From positions 43,730,844 to 43,794,843 of the forward strand of contig OZ010599.1 of assembly GCA_963932145.1 (NCBI GenBank): 64,000 nucleotides of DNA. Reading direction: 5' to 3'. Origin of the DNA: Acanthosepion lycidas. Taxonomy: Eukaryota > Mollusca > Cephalopoda > Sepiida > Sepiidae. A program made the translations under genes and the position numbers. This document shows, one piece after another, positions 11,800 to 23,305 of this stretch (position 1 is the first letter of the stretch; every line of letters starts with the position of its first letter). Under the pieces are notes generated by a model. The model saw only the letters and a program-made list of their open reading frames with translations, was not told the DNA's origin and did not search any database.

Positions 11800-12595
11800 T
11801 AGATTGCTAACATTTAATGAAACATTAAATAAAGACGTACTGTATTTAATGTATCCTATATTACATGTAACTCAAAGAGAAAATAATGACATAATCAAAA
11901 TGTTAGCATTCCATATAAAAGATTAGTACTGGAAAGAGTGATAACAGTTCTTTATGTGCCATGTCCCCCACTCTGGACATAGGCGAACATGATTTTCCAC
12001 AAATTCCTGTTCCTTGTAGCTCTTAATAAACTTTCTTTCTGTTATTTCTCCTAAGCCTTGTTCTGCCATCCATTTACTCAAGCTCATTAAGTATGTTATG
12101 TGTTGTTTTCCTCTGTCTCTCTTGCTCTCTATGTCCTGTGAGTTTCCTCTTATATGCCCTAGAAACCTCAACTGTCTCTTCCTGATGTTAAGTATTAGTT
12201 TCCATTTTCTTTCAAACTTTGTCATTCAGTACATGGCATCCTCAGCATCTTTCTGTAGAACCACATTTCTGTTGCTTCAAGTTTCCTCTTCATCTTTGAG
12301 ATTGTCCAGCATTCACTGCCATATAGGAGGAAAGATATCACATAGCTATTTAGTACTCCTTGCCTTTCTGATGAAATTTTCCTATTTCTTAGTACTCTGC
12401 TTAGCTTTTGTAATGCTTCCTTGGCTATCCCAATACGCCTTCAGATTTCAGTGTCACTGGACTTGAGAAAACTATTTTCCTGAAAAGTTATTTTAATAGA
12501 AAGATTTTATAAATTTCAGCCAAAAGCATCTTGGTTAATGAATGCCAAATGTTTCCTTATAGGGAAACAGCTAATATTACCATTACTATTTCAGG
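11800..12595 (+). repeat. Interspersed repeat D, interrupted copy
   Basis: 11800-11949 and 12456-12595 together match 38290-38700, which is continuous. The break falls after ATAACAG and resumes at GACTTGAGAAA. Confidence 0.8.
11950..12455 (-). mobile_element. RTE-like LINE fragment nested in repeat D
   Basis: Minus strand reads RRIGIAKEALQKLSRVLRN, VISFLLYGSECWTI, KRKLEATEMWFYRKMLRMP and WMAEQGLGEITERKFIKSYK. Endpoints are judged from the uninterrupted repeat D copy. Confidence 0.85.
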
Positions 12596-12946
12596 CTTGA
12601 TTAACAATCAAGAAACATTGTCTGAAAACTATGATTGTTTGATGGCAATAAAATCACATCAATTTTCTTTACTGTGAATTGTTTGTATAAATACTGTCAA
12701 TTATTTATACAAATAAGTATTTTAAAATATATTAAACCTTATGTTTAAGTGTCTTTAATTTGTATTAGTGTAAAGATATACATCAATATCCTTCTACATG
12801 TCAGATACTTATGGAATGTGCAAAAAAATAAAAAGAAGAGAAACTCAGTTATTTTACAAGTTAGGAAATCTAAATAGTATTGTTCATTTGTTTTTGTCTT
12901 GCTTTTTTGTGGCTAATGGATGTCTTATCTCTTGAATCTTTGACAG
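12596..12946. other. Unassigned stretch before copine exon 1
   Basis: AT-rich; serves as intron or flank. No upstream copine exon seen. Confidence 0.6.
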
Positions 12947-12978
12947 CGGCAGTGCCATGGATAATGGAAAAATTATAT
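12947..12978 (+). CDS. Copine exon 1 of those seen (32-nt microexon)
   Basis: Sits between a tttgacag acceptor and a gtaagt donor. It begins with one base completing an upstream codon and reads GSAMDNGKII, ending with one base of the next codon. Joined to the following exon it gives GKIILRAEE, the copine linker before C2B. The ATG at 12957 lies in a good Kozak context (gccATGg), so a short isoform starting here is possible but unproven. Confidence 0.8.
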
Positions 12979-13149
12979 GTAAGTATTCATTCACTCCTAC
13001 ATATTTTTTTTTTATTCTAAATTCCTCTCTTACCTTAACTTTCTTTACAGGAATAATATTAAAATATGTTTACCTACTTGCTCTACTGACATTTGCTCTT
13101 ACATTAACAAAGTTTGTGACTGCTTTGTGCTTTACAGAAATGAACCTGA

Positions 13150-14200
13150 TAGTATGACATTAAGAACTACTTGAAATACTAGAAAAGGTTGATTTACATG
13201 GGAAATACATTCAAGAAATCTGTAACCTCTATTGGAAAGAAACAGCCTTCTGGAAGATAGAACAAGTTGAGTGAATATAAAGAATGGAAAAGTATGGCAA
13301 AGATGTGTTTTCTCACTGGATTTATTCAAACTACACAGTGAGACAATCATAAGAGAACTAAAAGGCATATCCTGATTTTTTTTTATTATTATTAGCAGAC
13401 AATCTTAACATACGTAGATGATAGCAGACGTAGAAGGAAACTGAAAGAACTCTTAGACAAGGTAGTAAAGGGAAGCAGGAAGAAAGGACTCCCATGGATG
13501 AGGAGAAAACTGGAGGCAACAGAAATGTGGTTATACAGAAGGATACTGAGAACTTCATTGATGGAGCAAGTAAGCTGTAGAAGGGAAAACAGCTTACCTC
13601 CTGGAACAAAACATGCTTGTATGTGTCTTGTGTGCAAGATACTTGGAAGGAAACATAGCCAATCCAAAAGCTACAATTTAAAAAATATCTGATCGTGTAG
13701 CTCAGAGAATTTGCAAGATGAATTTATAGTTTATGCAAATTTCCGAGCCTCAGCTACTTTATAAAATGAGCAAGAGAACAGCAGAGGCCAATGAGTTGAG
13801 TGGTCATGCTTTATGTGTGGAGTTTGGCAGTAGTCTCACTGATTGTGACTGTAAGAAGACCAAGTACTCCAAACAGACATACCATTTTGCAACAAGGAAG
13901 TCTTAAAGAAAATGGCAACAAAAAGACCACATGCTCAGAATCAGGAAAAGACAACTGAAATTCCTGAATGAAGAAGGGCTTGGAAAACTTCACTCACAGG
14001 GTATATTAAGGGTAAAAGAGATAGAAAGCAGTGAGCCACCTACCTGATGAGCTTGTGTGGAAGTAACAGGAACCTTAGCAAAGGGAGAAAAACTGCTAAG
14101 GACCACAGGTGATAGGAAGTTTTGGAGAGACCTGATCTCTCATGTCCTGAATGGACACAACACGTAGAACAACAACTGCGAGAAGACAAATCATTATTGC
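13150..14200 (+). mobile_element. RTE-like LINE RT fragment
   Basis: Decayed RT: LLEILEKVDLHGKYIQEI, CNLYWKETAFWK, then ELKGIS, TYVDDSRR (YVDD position), KLKELLDKVVKGSRKKGL, MRRKLEATEMWLYRRILRTS; later LRIRKRQLKFLNE-like and LNGHNT pieces. A ~250-bp unrelated-looking stretch (13600-13860) interrupts it. Confidence 0.85.
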
Positions 14201-14249
14201 TAGCAAAAGAGATAGCTCAAGCTCAGAGCTGCATATTAAGGATGTCTAA

Positions 14250-14465
14250 ATCAAACTTGTACAGAAATTGAACTATCTGGTTTGTGTGGTAACAGATGAT
14301 AGAAAATATGACACAGAAAGGCACATGGAAATCGAATTATTAAGATGTAGGAAAATTTCTTTAGAAATAATAAAAAAAAGAGTGGTAATATCTAATATGT
14401 TACATGACAGTGAATACTGGACAATTTCTTCACATATGAAGAAGAGATGTAAAGATGTCCCATGA
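14250..14465 (+). mobile_element. RTE-like LINE fragment
   Basis: Reads LNYLVCVVTDDRKYDTE, HMEIELLRCRKISLEIIKKR and SEYWTISSHMKKR, the GSECWTISSQMKKR region. A separate insertion from 13150-14200 because the order is out of sequence. Confidence 0.8.
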
Positions 14466-14845
14466 CAATATGGCCTAGAGGATTAAAGCATAAATTTAAT
14501 GGCATAGTAATTGTGAGTTCAATCTCTGAGGTGGGTAGTACAGACTCAGACTAAATGGAAATGGGCCCCTTTTTATGCCAATGTTCATTCTATACAAGGC
14601 CCAAGTGCAATTCAAGGTAGAGGGTTACTATGTGGTGCTGTATGTGTGTAAGAAAAGGCAAGAAGTGAAGTTCATGGGGTTATGCACGAAAGATAATGGT
14701 TAACGACTGAGCAGTAATAAAATCAAACAAGACGAGATATCCCTTGACATATATGGTGGATCAGCATGCACCTGGAGAAGGCTGGAGGTTACAGCGTATG
14801 AAACTTTATGATAATAACAACAAAGATAAGGACATTAGTCTGACT
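14466..14845 (+). repeat. tRNA-type SINE, family E, near complete
   Basis: Head GCCTAGAGGATTAAAGCATA, B box GTGAGTTCAATCTCTG, middle AGACTCAGACTAAATGGAAA, tail CACCTGGAGAAGGCTGGAGG and TAATAACAACAAAGAT. Confidence 0.8.
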
Positions 14846-14872
14846 GTAAATAATGATAGTCCTTCATCCAGA

Positions 14873-14931
14873 TTGATTCATTTTATATGGCATATCAACC
14901 CTTTGTGAGTTATTTAAAGCCAGAAAATATT

Positions 14932-14990
<59 letters not shown>

Positions 14991-15295
14991 GAGATAATGA
15001 TTTAGAGATACAAGTCTTACTAATTAACCCATACCTGGGAGGAGAAGAGATAGATTCATATCTTTCCCAAGGGTATTTGCCCATAAGTGAATGAATGTAA
15101 CAAACCCAACTGGAATTGGAACTCTGATCTCTGATTAACAATTCCAAGCCATTATCCATTACACCAATTACATAACCAAGCTTACATCCCCTGATATTCC
15201 CATGTCACCCATCTAGGTACTGGCCAGTCTCGATGTTGCTTAATTTTGGTGACCATACAGGAATCAGTATTTTAATGTGATGTGGCCATAAGCCT
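14873..15295 (-). mobile_element. 5S rRNA-tRNA chimeric SINE, second complete copy
   Basis: Flanked by the perfect 11-bp repeat CTTCATCCAGA (14862-14872 and 15296-15306). Minus strand: 5S-like head (15179-15293: GGCTTATGGCCACATCACAT, GGTCACCAAAATTAAGCAAC, GAGACTGGCCAGTACCTAG; a small deletion near the C box), tRNA/core section, tail GGACTTGTATC-type, then a long A26 and (AT)n expansion, then TTTTCTGGCTTTAAATAACT and GTTGATATGCC. Structure matches 35702-36074 throughout. Confidence 0.9.
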
Positions 15296-15859
15296 CTTCA
15301 TCCAGAAATTAAGACAGTTAGCTGTAGCATCATTTTTTTTTCCTGCCTCTTTTTTTTCTTTTTATGTACTTGATTGCTTTTTATGTCTTTTGTTGTTTCC
15401 CATGACAAGATATCTTTTGTATTCCAATGACAATATACACAAAAGTTACTCTATGCAAGATAGTATAAAAAAAAACAAAACTTTATTCCATGAATTTGTA
15501 AGATAACAAAAAACCCTTTTATTTCTCATTTTTTTATTTTCATTAGTTTCTATATTTTATTGCTTTTTATGACATTTTTAGCTGTTTAATTCTTTAGCTA
15601 CCAAATTACATTGCATGTTTTTGCAACAATGAAATATTTTTTAACAAAACTTATAACATGTTCTTAAGATACAGACTATATCATATAGCAATGTCCACCT
15701 TGGTTACTGAAATCCTTGTAATCAAGAATGATTCTTTATCTGTAACCCTTGAGAAAAAATTTTTTTCTTAAAAGCATAAATTGTCTTTAGAAATGCAATT
15801 AAAACTACATTATTGCCTTACTCATAGACTGTTCCATAGGACAATTTTTCAGTACACAA

Positions 15860-17925
15860 AAGCAGATTGGGACAGCTTCAGATCATACATGGCGGAAATT
15901 TTTCTTTCAGCCTTCTTCTTCACACACTGCCTTCATATCAGAATTGATCCGTACTGAAATGGAGAGTTTTATAGCCGAGAAAAAATTTCAATAGAAACTG
16001 AACAAGCCGCTCTGGTTCACCCCCAAGTGTGCTGCAGCTATAGCTCATCGTAACCTCCACTACAATGCCTATCATGGGAACAGTGTAGTCAGACACTTCT
16101 TGCATTCAGAACTGCCTGCAATTGCTGCAAGAGAATTGTAGAAAATGCAAAGTGTAGCTATGCTTGAGCAATCCAAGCCAAGGTTGAAAGCAAATATATT
16201 GGATTTCAAAAGTGGAAGATATTTAACTAAATTTTGAATAGTCAAAGCATCAGTGCCTACTATTATAAATAGACCTAAGGTCATCTCATCCTCATCAGAT
16301 AAGGTGAAGCTCTTCACTTTGATCTTTGCCTTGAATTCAACGTTAGATGACAAAGGCCACCCCCTTAACTTTCCCCATCTCACTGAGTACAATATTTTCA
16401 TTACAACCCAGGAAATCTCAAGATTTATCAAATGTTTTCATTCCAAGAAGGCCACTAGTCCAGACAAAATCCCAATGGTTGTCCTTAAGAATATTAACCT
16501 GCTATTATGTTCGATCTTAGCAAAATTATTTAACCACTGCTTGGAGAAATCTTGCTCAAGTCCGTGGAAGGTGTCTAGTATATGCCTGGTTTTCAAGAAT
16601 GAGTGTTCATCCTCCTCACAGTATAGACCCATCATTCTAATCAGTGTCATTAGCAAACTCTTTGAAACTATAATTAACAAGAAAATAGTCGATCACCTCA
16701 ATAGGAACAACCTCTTGGGTGACAAACAGTACAGATTTCAACCTGCCCGATCAACTGCTGATATCCTAACTGCAATTACTCACAGAATTAGTGAGGCATT
16801 TAACAACAAATACATTTTAGGAATAATTACATTAGATATTTCAAAGGCTTTTGACAAGGTGTAGCATAAAGGCTTGCTGCTCAAGCTCTCTATGAGTAGG
16901 TCCCTGAAGGTAGTTGTTAATGACCAGTCCTCGGAGTTGCAAGCAATCAACACGGGCATCCCCCAAGGTTCACTTCTCAGTCCAACCCTCTTTACATAAA
17001 TGATCTGCCTAAGAGTATACTCATCATAATTTGTGAATATCTATGCTGATAATATGATGGTATATGGGTGCACCTCCAATAAGGGTTTTGGAGGTGCACC
17101 CATATACCATCAGAGATTGGCAGCTGATCTCTCCTCTGACCTAGTTCAGTGGGTGAAAAATTAGTTGGTCACATTCAATGCCTCAAAAACTAGTGACCTT
17201 TCACCATCATTGATCAAATCCAGAACTTGCACCAGCCGTGATGAACAGATGTTCCCTCAAGGAGGCTCCTTGCCTTGAGCATCTGTTGGATCTTAAACTT
17301 AATCCAGACCTCAAGTGGAACTTGTACATATGATCCTTTGCTTAGGATGCTGGAAAAAATGGTTGGTACCCTGTACCACTTTATCAAATACATCACTCCT
17401 CTTACTATCCCCTGTCTTTACAAGAGCCAGATCCGGCTGAAAGGTACTGCTGCTATATATGGTCAGGAGATGCCCAGTCTTCACTTTACACTTTGTGTCC
17501 TTGTGGGTGACAAATTATTTTCTACTCTACAACTCCTTTCTTACAGATGAGATGTCCCAAGCCTTTCACTGCTTTATTGCTGTTTCCTTGGAAAATTATA
17601 GTATATTCATCTGAACTACACTCATTAGTTCTACCAGTGCTAATCTTCCTGGCTAAGATACATCATACCCTGCACATTGTAGCAAACCACTCTCATTCCC
17701 TTCATATTCCCTTGGTGAGATGTAACTTTCACTCAAACAGCTTCTCCTCACATACTTCCTTGTGGACCTGACTTCCAAGAGGTTGCTTCCACGATCACTA
17801 CAATATTAACCTCATCATTTAGGGTTAACCATTGTCTTCCCCACATATTTGCATAAGCTGTGCTTCTTACTTTTTAACTCTCTACCTTGAGTGGCTCTCA
17901 TTCCTTGTACAGGGTGAACATCACT
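15860..17925 (+). mobile_element. CR1/jockey-like LINE, RT to 3' end
   Basis: About 2 kb. Decayed start with KPLWFTPKCAAAIAHRNLHY, then a 203-codon open run (16253-16864) with KATSPDKIPMVVLKN, YRPIILISVISKLFETIINK, QYRFQPARSTADIL and TLDISKAFDKV, the first RT catalytic motif. Then GIPQGSLLSPTLF, YADNMMVYG (decayed YADD), LAADLSSDLVQWV and a 3' part ending in an A-tract at 17925. Stops after FDKV and beyond kill it. Confidence 0.92.
17056..17111. repeat. Perfect 22-bp inverted repeat, 12-nt loop
   Basis: Arms 17056-17077 and 17090-17111 are exact reverse complements. The left arm is LINE coding sequence (MMVYGCTS); the right arm replaces the residues expected next. Confidence 0.97.
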
Positions 17926-18369
17926 TTAAAAAAAAAAATCAAGGTCATTAAAGATAAGTGAAGAAAAACGTCATTTTACAGTTTTGTGCATGTTGTCCTG
18001 TTCTGAGGTTGCACCTTTAATGATAACTCTTGATTCTTCAGTCATTCAAGAGTTTGATAATATTATTTGGTGTTTGCAGTTAGATTAAAACCATCACACT
18101 CCAATGTATTAGAGGTGTTTATTAAAGTGCATTGAAATATTTTGTCTAATTCAGACTGCCTTCTCGATAAAATCAGTCCCCAGATATCTAGGATCCTAAT
18201 CTATTCTTTTTTATATCAATCATATAGAGTGAGTGGCCATGGTTAAATGCAAACAGTTGGCAAAACTACTCAACAAACAAAATTGACAAAGTTTACAATA
18301 AAAAGAAAAGAACAGGATAAAAATAGTATGAAAGCAATCAAATGATATATGCAAGGCAAATTAACAATA

Positions 18370-18600
18370 ATATGGCTAAAAGCTCTCAAGCTAAGAATTG
18401 GTGTTGACACACAAGAGCAAATTTGATTAAGCAATCATAGCATTCTGACCTCAGCACAAGACAGACCGGGATTGAGTCAAATGAAATCAAGAATTGGCCT
18501 ATTTTATTGGCTAGGAAGAAATCCCTGCATGCATTTGTGTGCTTCTGCCTATAAATTTGTGAGGGGAAAGTGTTTTGCAATCATTCCCAACAATGACTGA
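18370..18600 (+). repeat. Possible tRNA-type SINE
   Basis: AAGCAATCATAGCATTCTGA and GACCGGGATTGAGTCAAATG resemble a diverged A/B-box head; then TTGGCTAGGAAGAAATCCCT. No second copy in the window. Confidence 0.4.
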
Positions 18601-18762
18601 AACCAACAAATCAAGTACTGTTGTAATCAACAAGAATATATTTGAAAAAAAATGTTGCATGTAAAAAGTGTTGGAATGCATTGCATATTGAATTGTTTAA
18701 CAAATTTTTCTGCATTAGAACTGTTACCTGATTGATTCTTTACTTCTCATTTTTTGTTACAG

Positions 18763-18791
18763 TAAGAGCTGAAGAAGTTTTTGCTTGCAAG
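18763..18791 (+). CDS. Copine exon 2 (29-nt microexon)
   Basis: After a tttttgttacag acceptor the exon completes a Leu codon and reads RAEEVFACK, then a gtaaac donor. It is the start of the C2B beta-sandwich. Placement rests on phase and on the match of GKIILRAEE to the copine linker; the exon is too short to find by ORF length. Confidence 0.85.
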
Positions 18792-20827
18792 GTAAACTTT
18801 TTTCTCTTCATTTGATATTTTAACATTTTCTTCCCCTTTTTATTTTTATGACACAGTTGTTTAAAGAATTTGTTTTCATTTTTCATCTTTTCTCTTTCAT
18901 TTTTATGAAGTGATCATTTGAGTAGTTTTAAATAAAAAAAAAAAATAAAAAAAAAAAAGAGATTTGACAAGGCCCTCAGTTTATTGTTTCTCTACTCCTG
19001 GTATTGGGATGTTACTATTGCTTTATAAATACTTAATCATTGTAGTTTTCGTAGTTGTAATCAATTCAGCTGACTGGATAGATAAAATTTTTCTCTTCAG
19101 GTATTAATGCCTTCATCTCATATTGTCTTATTCTAAAGAAATCATGTAGTATCATTTGACATTCTTTTTAATGGGTAGCAATATTCAAGCACTGTCTTGC
19201 AAACCAAGAGAAGGGTCACAACTTTTTGATAGTTAAAACAATGTATCTTAAAATCTTACTTTCCCCTCTCCTCTGTGACATTCTTTTATTTTCTTTTGGT
19301 AAATCCCTTTGTGGTTTGTGAGGATGTGAAAACACATTATCATAACTAACAGTGTGATGTCACTGATCAATTCATATATTTTCCCTAATTTTTACAATGG
19401 ATTAACAATGATCACATCTGTGCTCATTGTTACTTTACTCAATAGGATTAAGATGTCCTTTGTTCTATTCATTGACCTGATCACATGATTCTTTTAGATT
19501 TTTTTTGTTTTTAATCATTTCACTCCAAGCAAGGCAATAATGCCACTAAGATGCAAGAGGTTACTTGGAATTAAAGAAAATGAGAAAACTTTAAGAGAAA
19601 GAACCAGAAAGCCAATTGTAAACAGGAAACAAATAATAAACCTCTGCTCCTGTTCAAAATACAGGTAAGGAGTGTGAACCAGGTGATGAGTAATTCTATC
19701 TAATCAAAGTATTTCTACTCTAAAACATTCTGTAAATCTCTTATAATTAGCTTTAAGTCCATTCTTTTTAATTTACTCTGCACCACTCTGCTACCAGTCT
19801 GCCTTCTCTGGTTATTTTTGTTTATTACTAATAATTTCACATGGAAACTGTGGCAATTAGTCTTTTACATTAAAGTTAACCCAACAGAATTGAGACAAAA
19901 CTAAGACACATTTTATTGTCTAACTGTTAACTGTTTGGATAATACAAAGAAAAGAATTAACTGCTTAAGTTTTTCTAAATTTCATAGTGGTTCTTTTTTT
20001 TACTTCACTAGATATAATCTTTCATACTTTGATAATGAATATTTCTTAAAGTTTTAATAGAATTTTGGTTTTCTGATGCCAATAGCCAATATTGCTTAGA
20101 TAAAAAAGAATAGTTGATTTATTAGAGAAAAAAACATCAGAAAGATCTACAATATAAATTAACAAAAATTTGTGTCCTTCAAGACTTCATATTTCAATAG
20201 TTTTTTCTATAAAAATATTATTATTAGAACATCATTTCTTATTTGAAATTCTGTTATTTTTTTCTAAACATGGTATGTTTGGCCAAAGATGATGATAATT
20301 ATAAGTTTGTAAAAATGTCCATGTTCCCCACTAGATTCTAGTCTGTCAGTATATCTAATGTCCTTAATTAAGATTTAAACCTTAAGATCTACTTATAACC
20401 AAAATTATATATTCCAAAAATGTGAAAATTCCTGGAGTTGAAATATATCAGGTCTCAAGTATTTCAGAAAACAAATTGTATGCTATTATACTTAAGTTTT
20501 TACTTTTTAGCATTTTTCTAATCTAAATTTTATTGATAACATTGTTTTAATTAAATCTAAGTATCCTTGATATGATATATTACCTTTTAATTTGTTCTTT
20601 TCAAATCTATACAAATTATATTTTTTTCATTATTTTATTTCTATGCAGATTAAATTTTAAGATTATCTTTGTTTTTGTTGTCTCAAGTTCTACTCTTTTA
20701 ATAAAAATTGGCCTCAAAGAATTAGACAATCATTGGCATAATAATTGATTGTACATAATTATGGTTGATGATCTTTCGAGTTATTAGAAAAATGCTAACA
20801 TTGATTACTTTCATTTCTTGTTTACAG
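18792..20827 (+). other. Intron B, 2.0 kb
   Basis: AT-rich. A minus-strand remnant of the CR1-like LINE 3' end lies at about 19515-19640. Nothing else recognised. Confidence 0.7.
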
Positions 20828-20931
20828 GAAAACTTGACATTGCAGTTCCAGGGAATCAATTTGGACAAAAAAGATTTCTTTGGGAAATCTGATCCATTTT
20901 TGATATTCTACAGAGCTAATGAAGACAACAG
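20828..20931 (+). CDS. Copine exon 3 (C2B, first Ca2+ loop)
   Basis: Encodes [15 protein letters not shown] through FYRANEDN. The [10 protein letters not shown] segment is the first C2B Ca2+-binding loop with both expected aspartates. It ends in phase 2, so the Ser codon is split with the next exon. Confidence 0.97.
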
Positions 20932-21521
20932 GTTGGCATATTTTCCTACCATTTTTATTATTTCATCAAAATTATAATTTTCTCACTTTTGTATTTTTCA
21001 TGTTTTATTGAACTTTTTCTACTTTGGGATTTTTTAAAATTATTTTTATTTCTTATATTTAAAATGATCTTAAACTTTTATTAAATGCCATTATCTCCAT
21101 AGCATGATGTGAGAGACATTGGAGATCATGTAAATTATTTGTTCTCTTGTAATGTGAATTATCTCAAGAATAACTCAGAAGAGAAAAGTAATTCTTGACA
21201 AATTTTATTTTGTACAATGCTTCTATTAGCAAAGTTGTGAACTTTCATTTCTTAAACCAAACTTCACAGGACTGATATCAAATGTTAGAAAATGATGACT
21301 ATTGTCTGGATTACTAGTTAAGTGATGATAGTAAGAAAATTAGAAATCAATATCATTGTAAAATTTTAATTCTTTCGAAGGACAGTATTTGAGAAATGCA
21401 ATGAGTAATGCACTTCTTGTAACATTTTTTTTTTTTTTTTAAATTCTCTACTTTATTTTGGTGGTGGTGGATGAGCATAATAACTTTTTTGATTTGTTTC
21501 TGTTCTTTTTTTTTTTTTTAG
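20932..21521 (+). other. Intron C, 0.6 kb
   Basis: The shortest intron; AT-rich with a long polypyrimidine run before the acceptor. No repeat recognised. Confidence 0.85.
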
Positions 21522-21626
21522 TTTTACTGCTGTCCACAAAACGGAAGTCATTAAAAACACCTTAAATCCCACCTGGAAACCATTTACGCTTTTGGCACGA
21601 GTCCTCTGTAATGGTGACTATGACAG
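21522..21626 (+). CDS. Copine exon 4 (C2B middle)
   Basis: Encodes [19 protein letters not shown] then [27 protein letters not shown] is the conserved C2 strand characteristic of copines. Both flanking codons are split and phases match exons 3 and 5. Confidence 0.97.
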
Positions 21627-22882
21627 GTACATTTCTTTACCATCTCCATCTGGTTTCTTTTGTATTGTGTTTTATTCCTTTTTCCCTTTTTGTCTTTATT
21701 AATTCTTTGTAGGAGCTCTTACATTCAGGATTCCACTGTCCATTTTCATGCCAACCGTTTTTAACAGATTTTTTTAAATTGTAACAAATTGCCTTTCAAA
21801 ATGCTGTCGCTAACAATTACTGTTTTAGCTGATTTCATTATTATTCAATTCTCTGCAACATTTTCTTTCATTATTCTTTATCAAAGGAAGCAGTTGGTAG
21901 AGAATGGAATTTTAACTCTGTTGCTGGTTATGATAGCTGTAAAATACTACTTTCATGCTTCTGGGAAAGACAATGATCTGCTTTTTTTTTTTGTAAATGC
22001 CATAATCCTGTGTATATAATATGCAGGCTTTTCATTCAAAACCATATCCAATAGTCTGCTGTGTCTTATACTTTAGTTTAGAACTCAATCCCATTTTTTC
22101 CAGCACTCAAAATGGACAAAATTGGGCCAAATTGGATTTATTTGTTTACCAGAGAGATAATATTTATCTAATGGTGTATTCCAACAAAGGGAAATAAATC
22201 TTTCATAATGTTTCTCTAAAACCCATACAGGTTTGTATTTTGTTGAGTCTAGATACCTAGTCACAAGTTAATAAAAAAAAAAAAAAAAATTCTGTTTTTT
22301 AACTGCATCTTATACTCTTTAGCAATCTATACACAAAGGATTATGGTATGCACCAAAAACAGAATGGAAGTATATCATTATTGAGGAACGAAACAAATTG
22401 TGTTTCTCCTTGCAAAAACTTTTAATTAATATTAAAGCAAAACACATTCACTGCTTAAGGCTGTTTATTTCATAAACCAATGATCAATTATTCAGCAGAC
22501 AGAAGTAATATATATTATTTTCACTATTGCTTTATGGTTTCATTTAAGTTGGAGAATCTGAAATATGTGGTTATCATAATCAGACATATTACAAATGGCT
22601 GACTCTAAACTTTATTTATTTCTGTGGGATAAGTTTTATTTATCTTCAATAACCAACATATCTTAACACTTGAGCTTTTGCTTATTTTTAAATAGACTAT
22701 TATTGCTCTCCACAGATTCCTTTTTATTATTAGCTGTTAATTGCCATTAATTATTTGAAAAGACAGTGGTATGATTTCCCATTGCTTTCTATGAAGTTTT
22801 GATTTCAATGTAGTTTTCCCTGCTTCAGATAGTAGGTGATTATTGCTCTTCATAGATTCTTTTTCTTTATCATCTGTGAATT

Positions 22883-23305
22883 TGTAGTGAAAGAGATAAT
22901 CAGGTACTCCGAAAAAAAAGTTTGTGTTTTGTGTGCGATCTGCTGAAGAAAAATTACCAAAAAGTAGTCAGCAAAAATCTACATCAATGACTAGAAGCTA
23001 TGCTAATGTTCTTCCCTCCCCTGAATGGTGTGACCAATCAGAAAATTCTCTCGGTGAACAGTTGTTGTTTTTCACTTATAAAAGGAGATGATTTTTTTGA
23101 GCTGTGAGACGAACACGCATTGTTGTTGTTGTTGTTGGCGAGAAGTGAAGGTTGGATTTGTGACCCCATTTTGTCGTCTCTACGGTGTGTGTTGGACTGT
23201 TACGTCGGACTATCATGTGAACTGCGATTTGGCTACAAGTGTTGCGGCCGAGAAACAACAAATCTATTGCTACGATCAGTTGACAGTCTTTTCTTTACCC
23301 CAACA
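22883..23305 (+). mobile_element. Solo LTR of an LTR retrotransposon (423 bp)
   Basis: Starts TGTAGTG and ends CCAACA, so it has the TG...CA termini of LTRs. It is flanked by the 5-bp direct repeat GAATT (22878-22882 and 23306-23310). It cuts cleanly into one unit of the surrounding array, whose uninterrupted form reads CTGTGAATTGCCATGA. No internal domain, primer-binding site or second LTR is present. Family not assigned; 4-6 bp duplications fit Gypsy or BEL/Pao types. Confidence 0.85.
23034..23105 (+). promoter_or_regulatory. Pol II core promoter inside the solo LTR
   Basis: A CCAAT box (23034-23038) lies about 40 bp upstream of a TATA box, TTATAAAA (23077-23084), followed by non-repetitive sequence where transcription would start near 23105. 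The arrangement is what an LTR U3/R boundary should show. Activity is not shown by sequence. Confidence 0.6.

Larger units (their letters stand above)
12979..18762 (+). other. Intron A, 5.8 kb, repeat-filled
   Basis: Holds an RTE-like LINE fragment (13150-14200), a second short RTE-like piece (14250-14465), a tRNA-type SINE (14466-14845), a 5S-headed SINE (14873-15295), a CR1/jockey-like LINE (15860-17925) and a possible SINE (18370-18600). The rest (15296-15859, 17926-18369) is AT-rich with nothing recognised. Confidence 0.8.

Noticed and set aside
1..12946. Copine C2A exons upstream of 12947
   Set aside because: Looked for the C2A motifs (SKSDP, LNPxF, DDDFLG types) on the + strand and found none that were bounded by splice sites; cannot exclude very short exons.
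16253..16864. 203-codon ORF as a host protein
   Set aside because: Contains RT motifs of a CR1/jockey-like LINE and stops within the RT domain.
21789..22019. Hydrophobic ORF as a small membrane protein
   Set aside because: AT-rich intronic frame with no family match or neighbouring splice logic.
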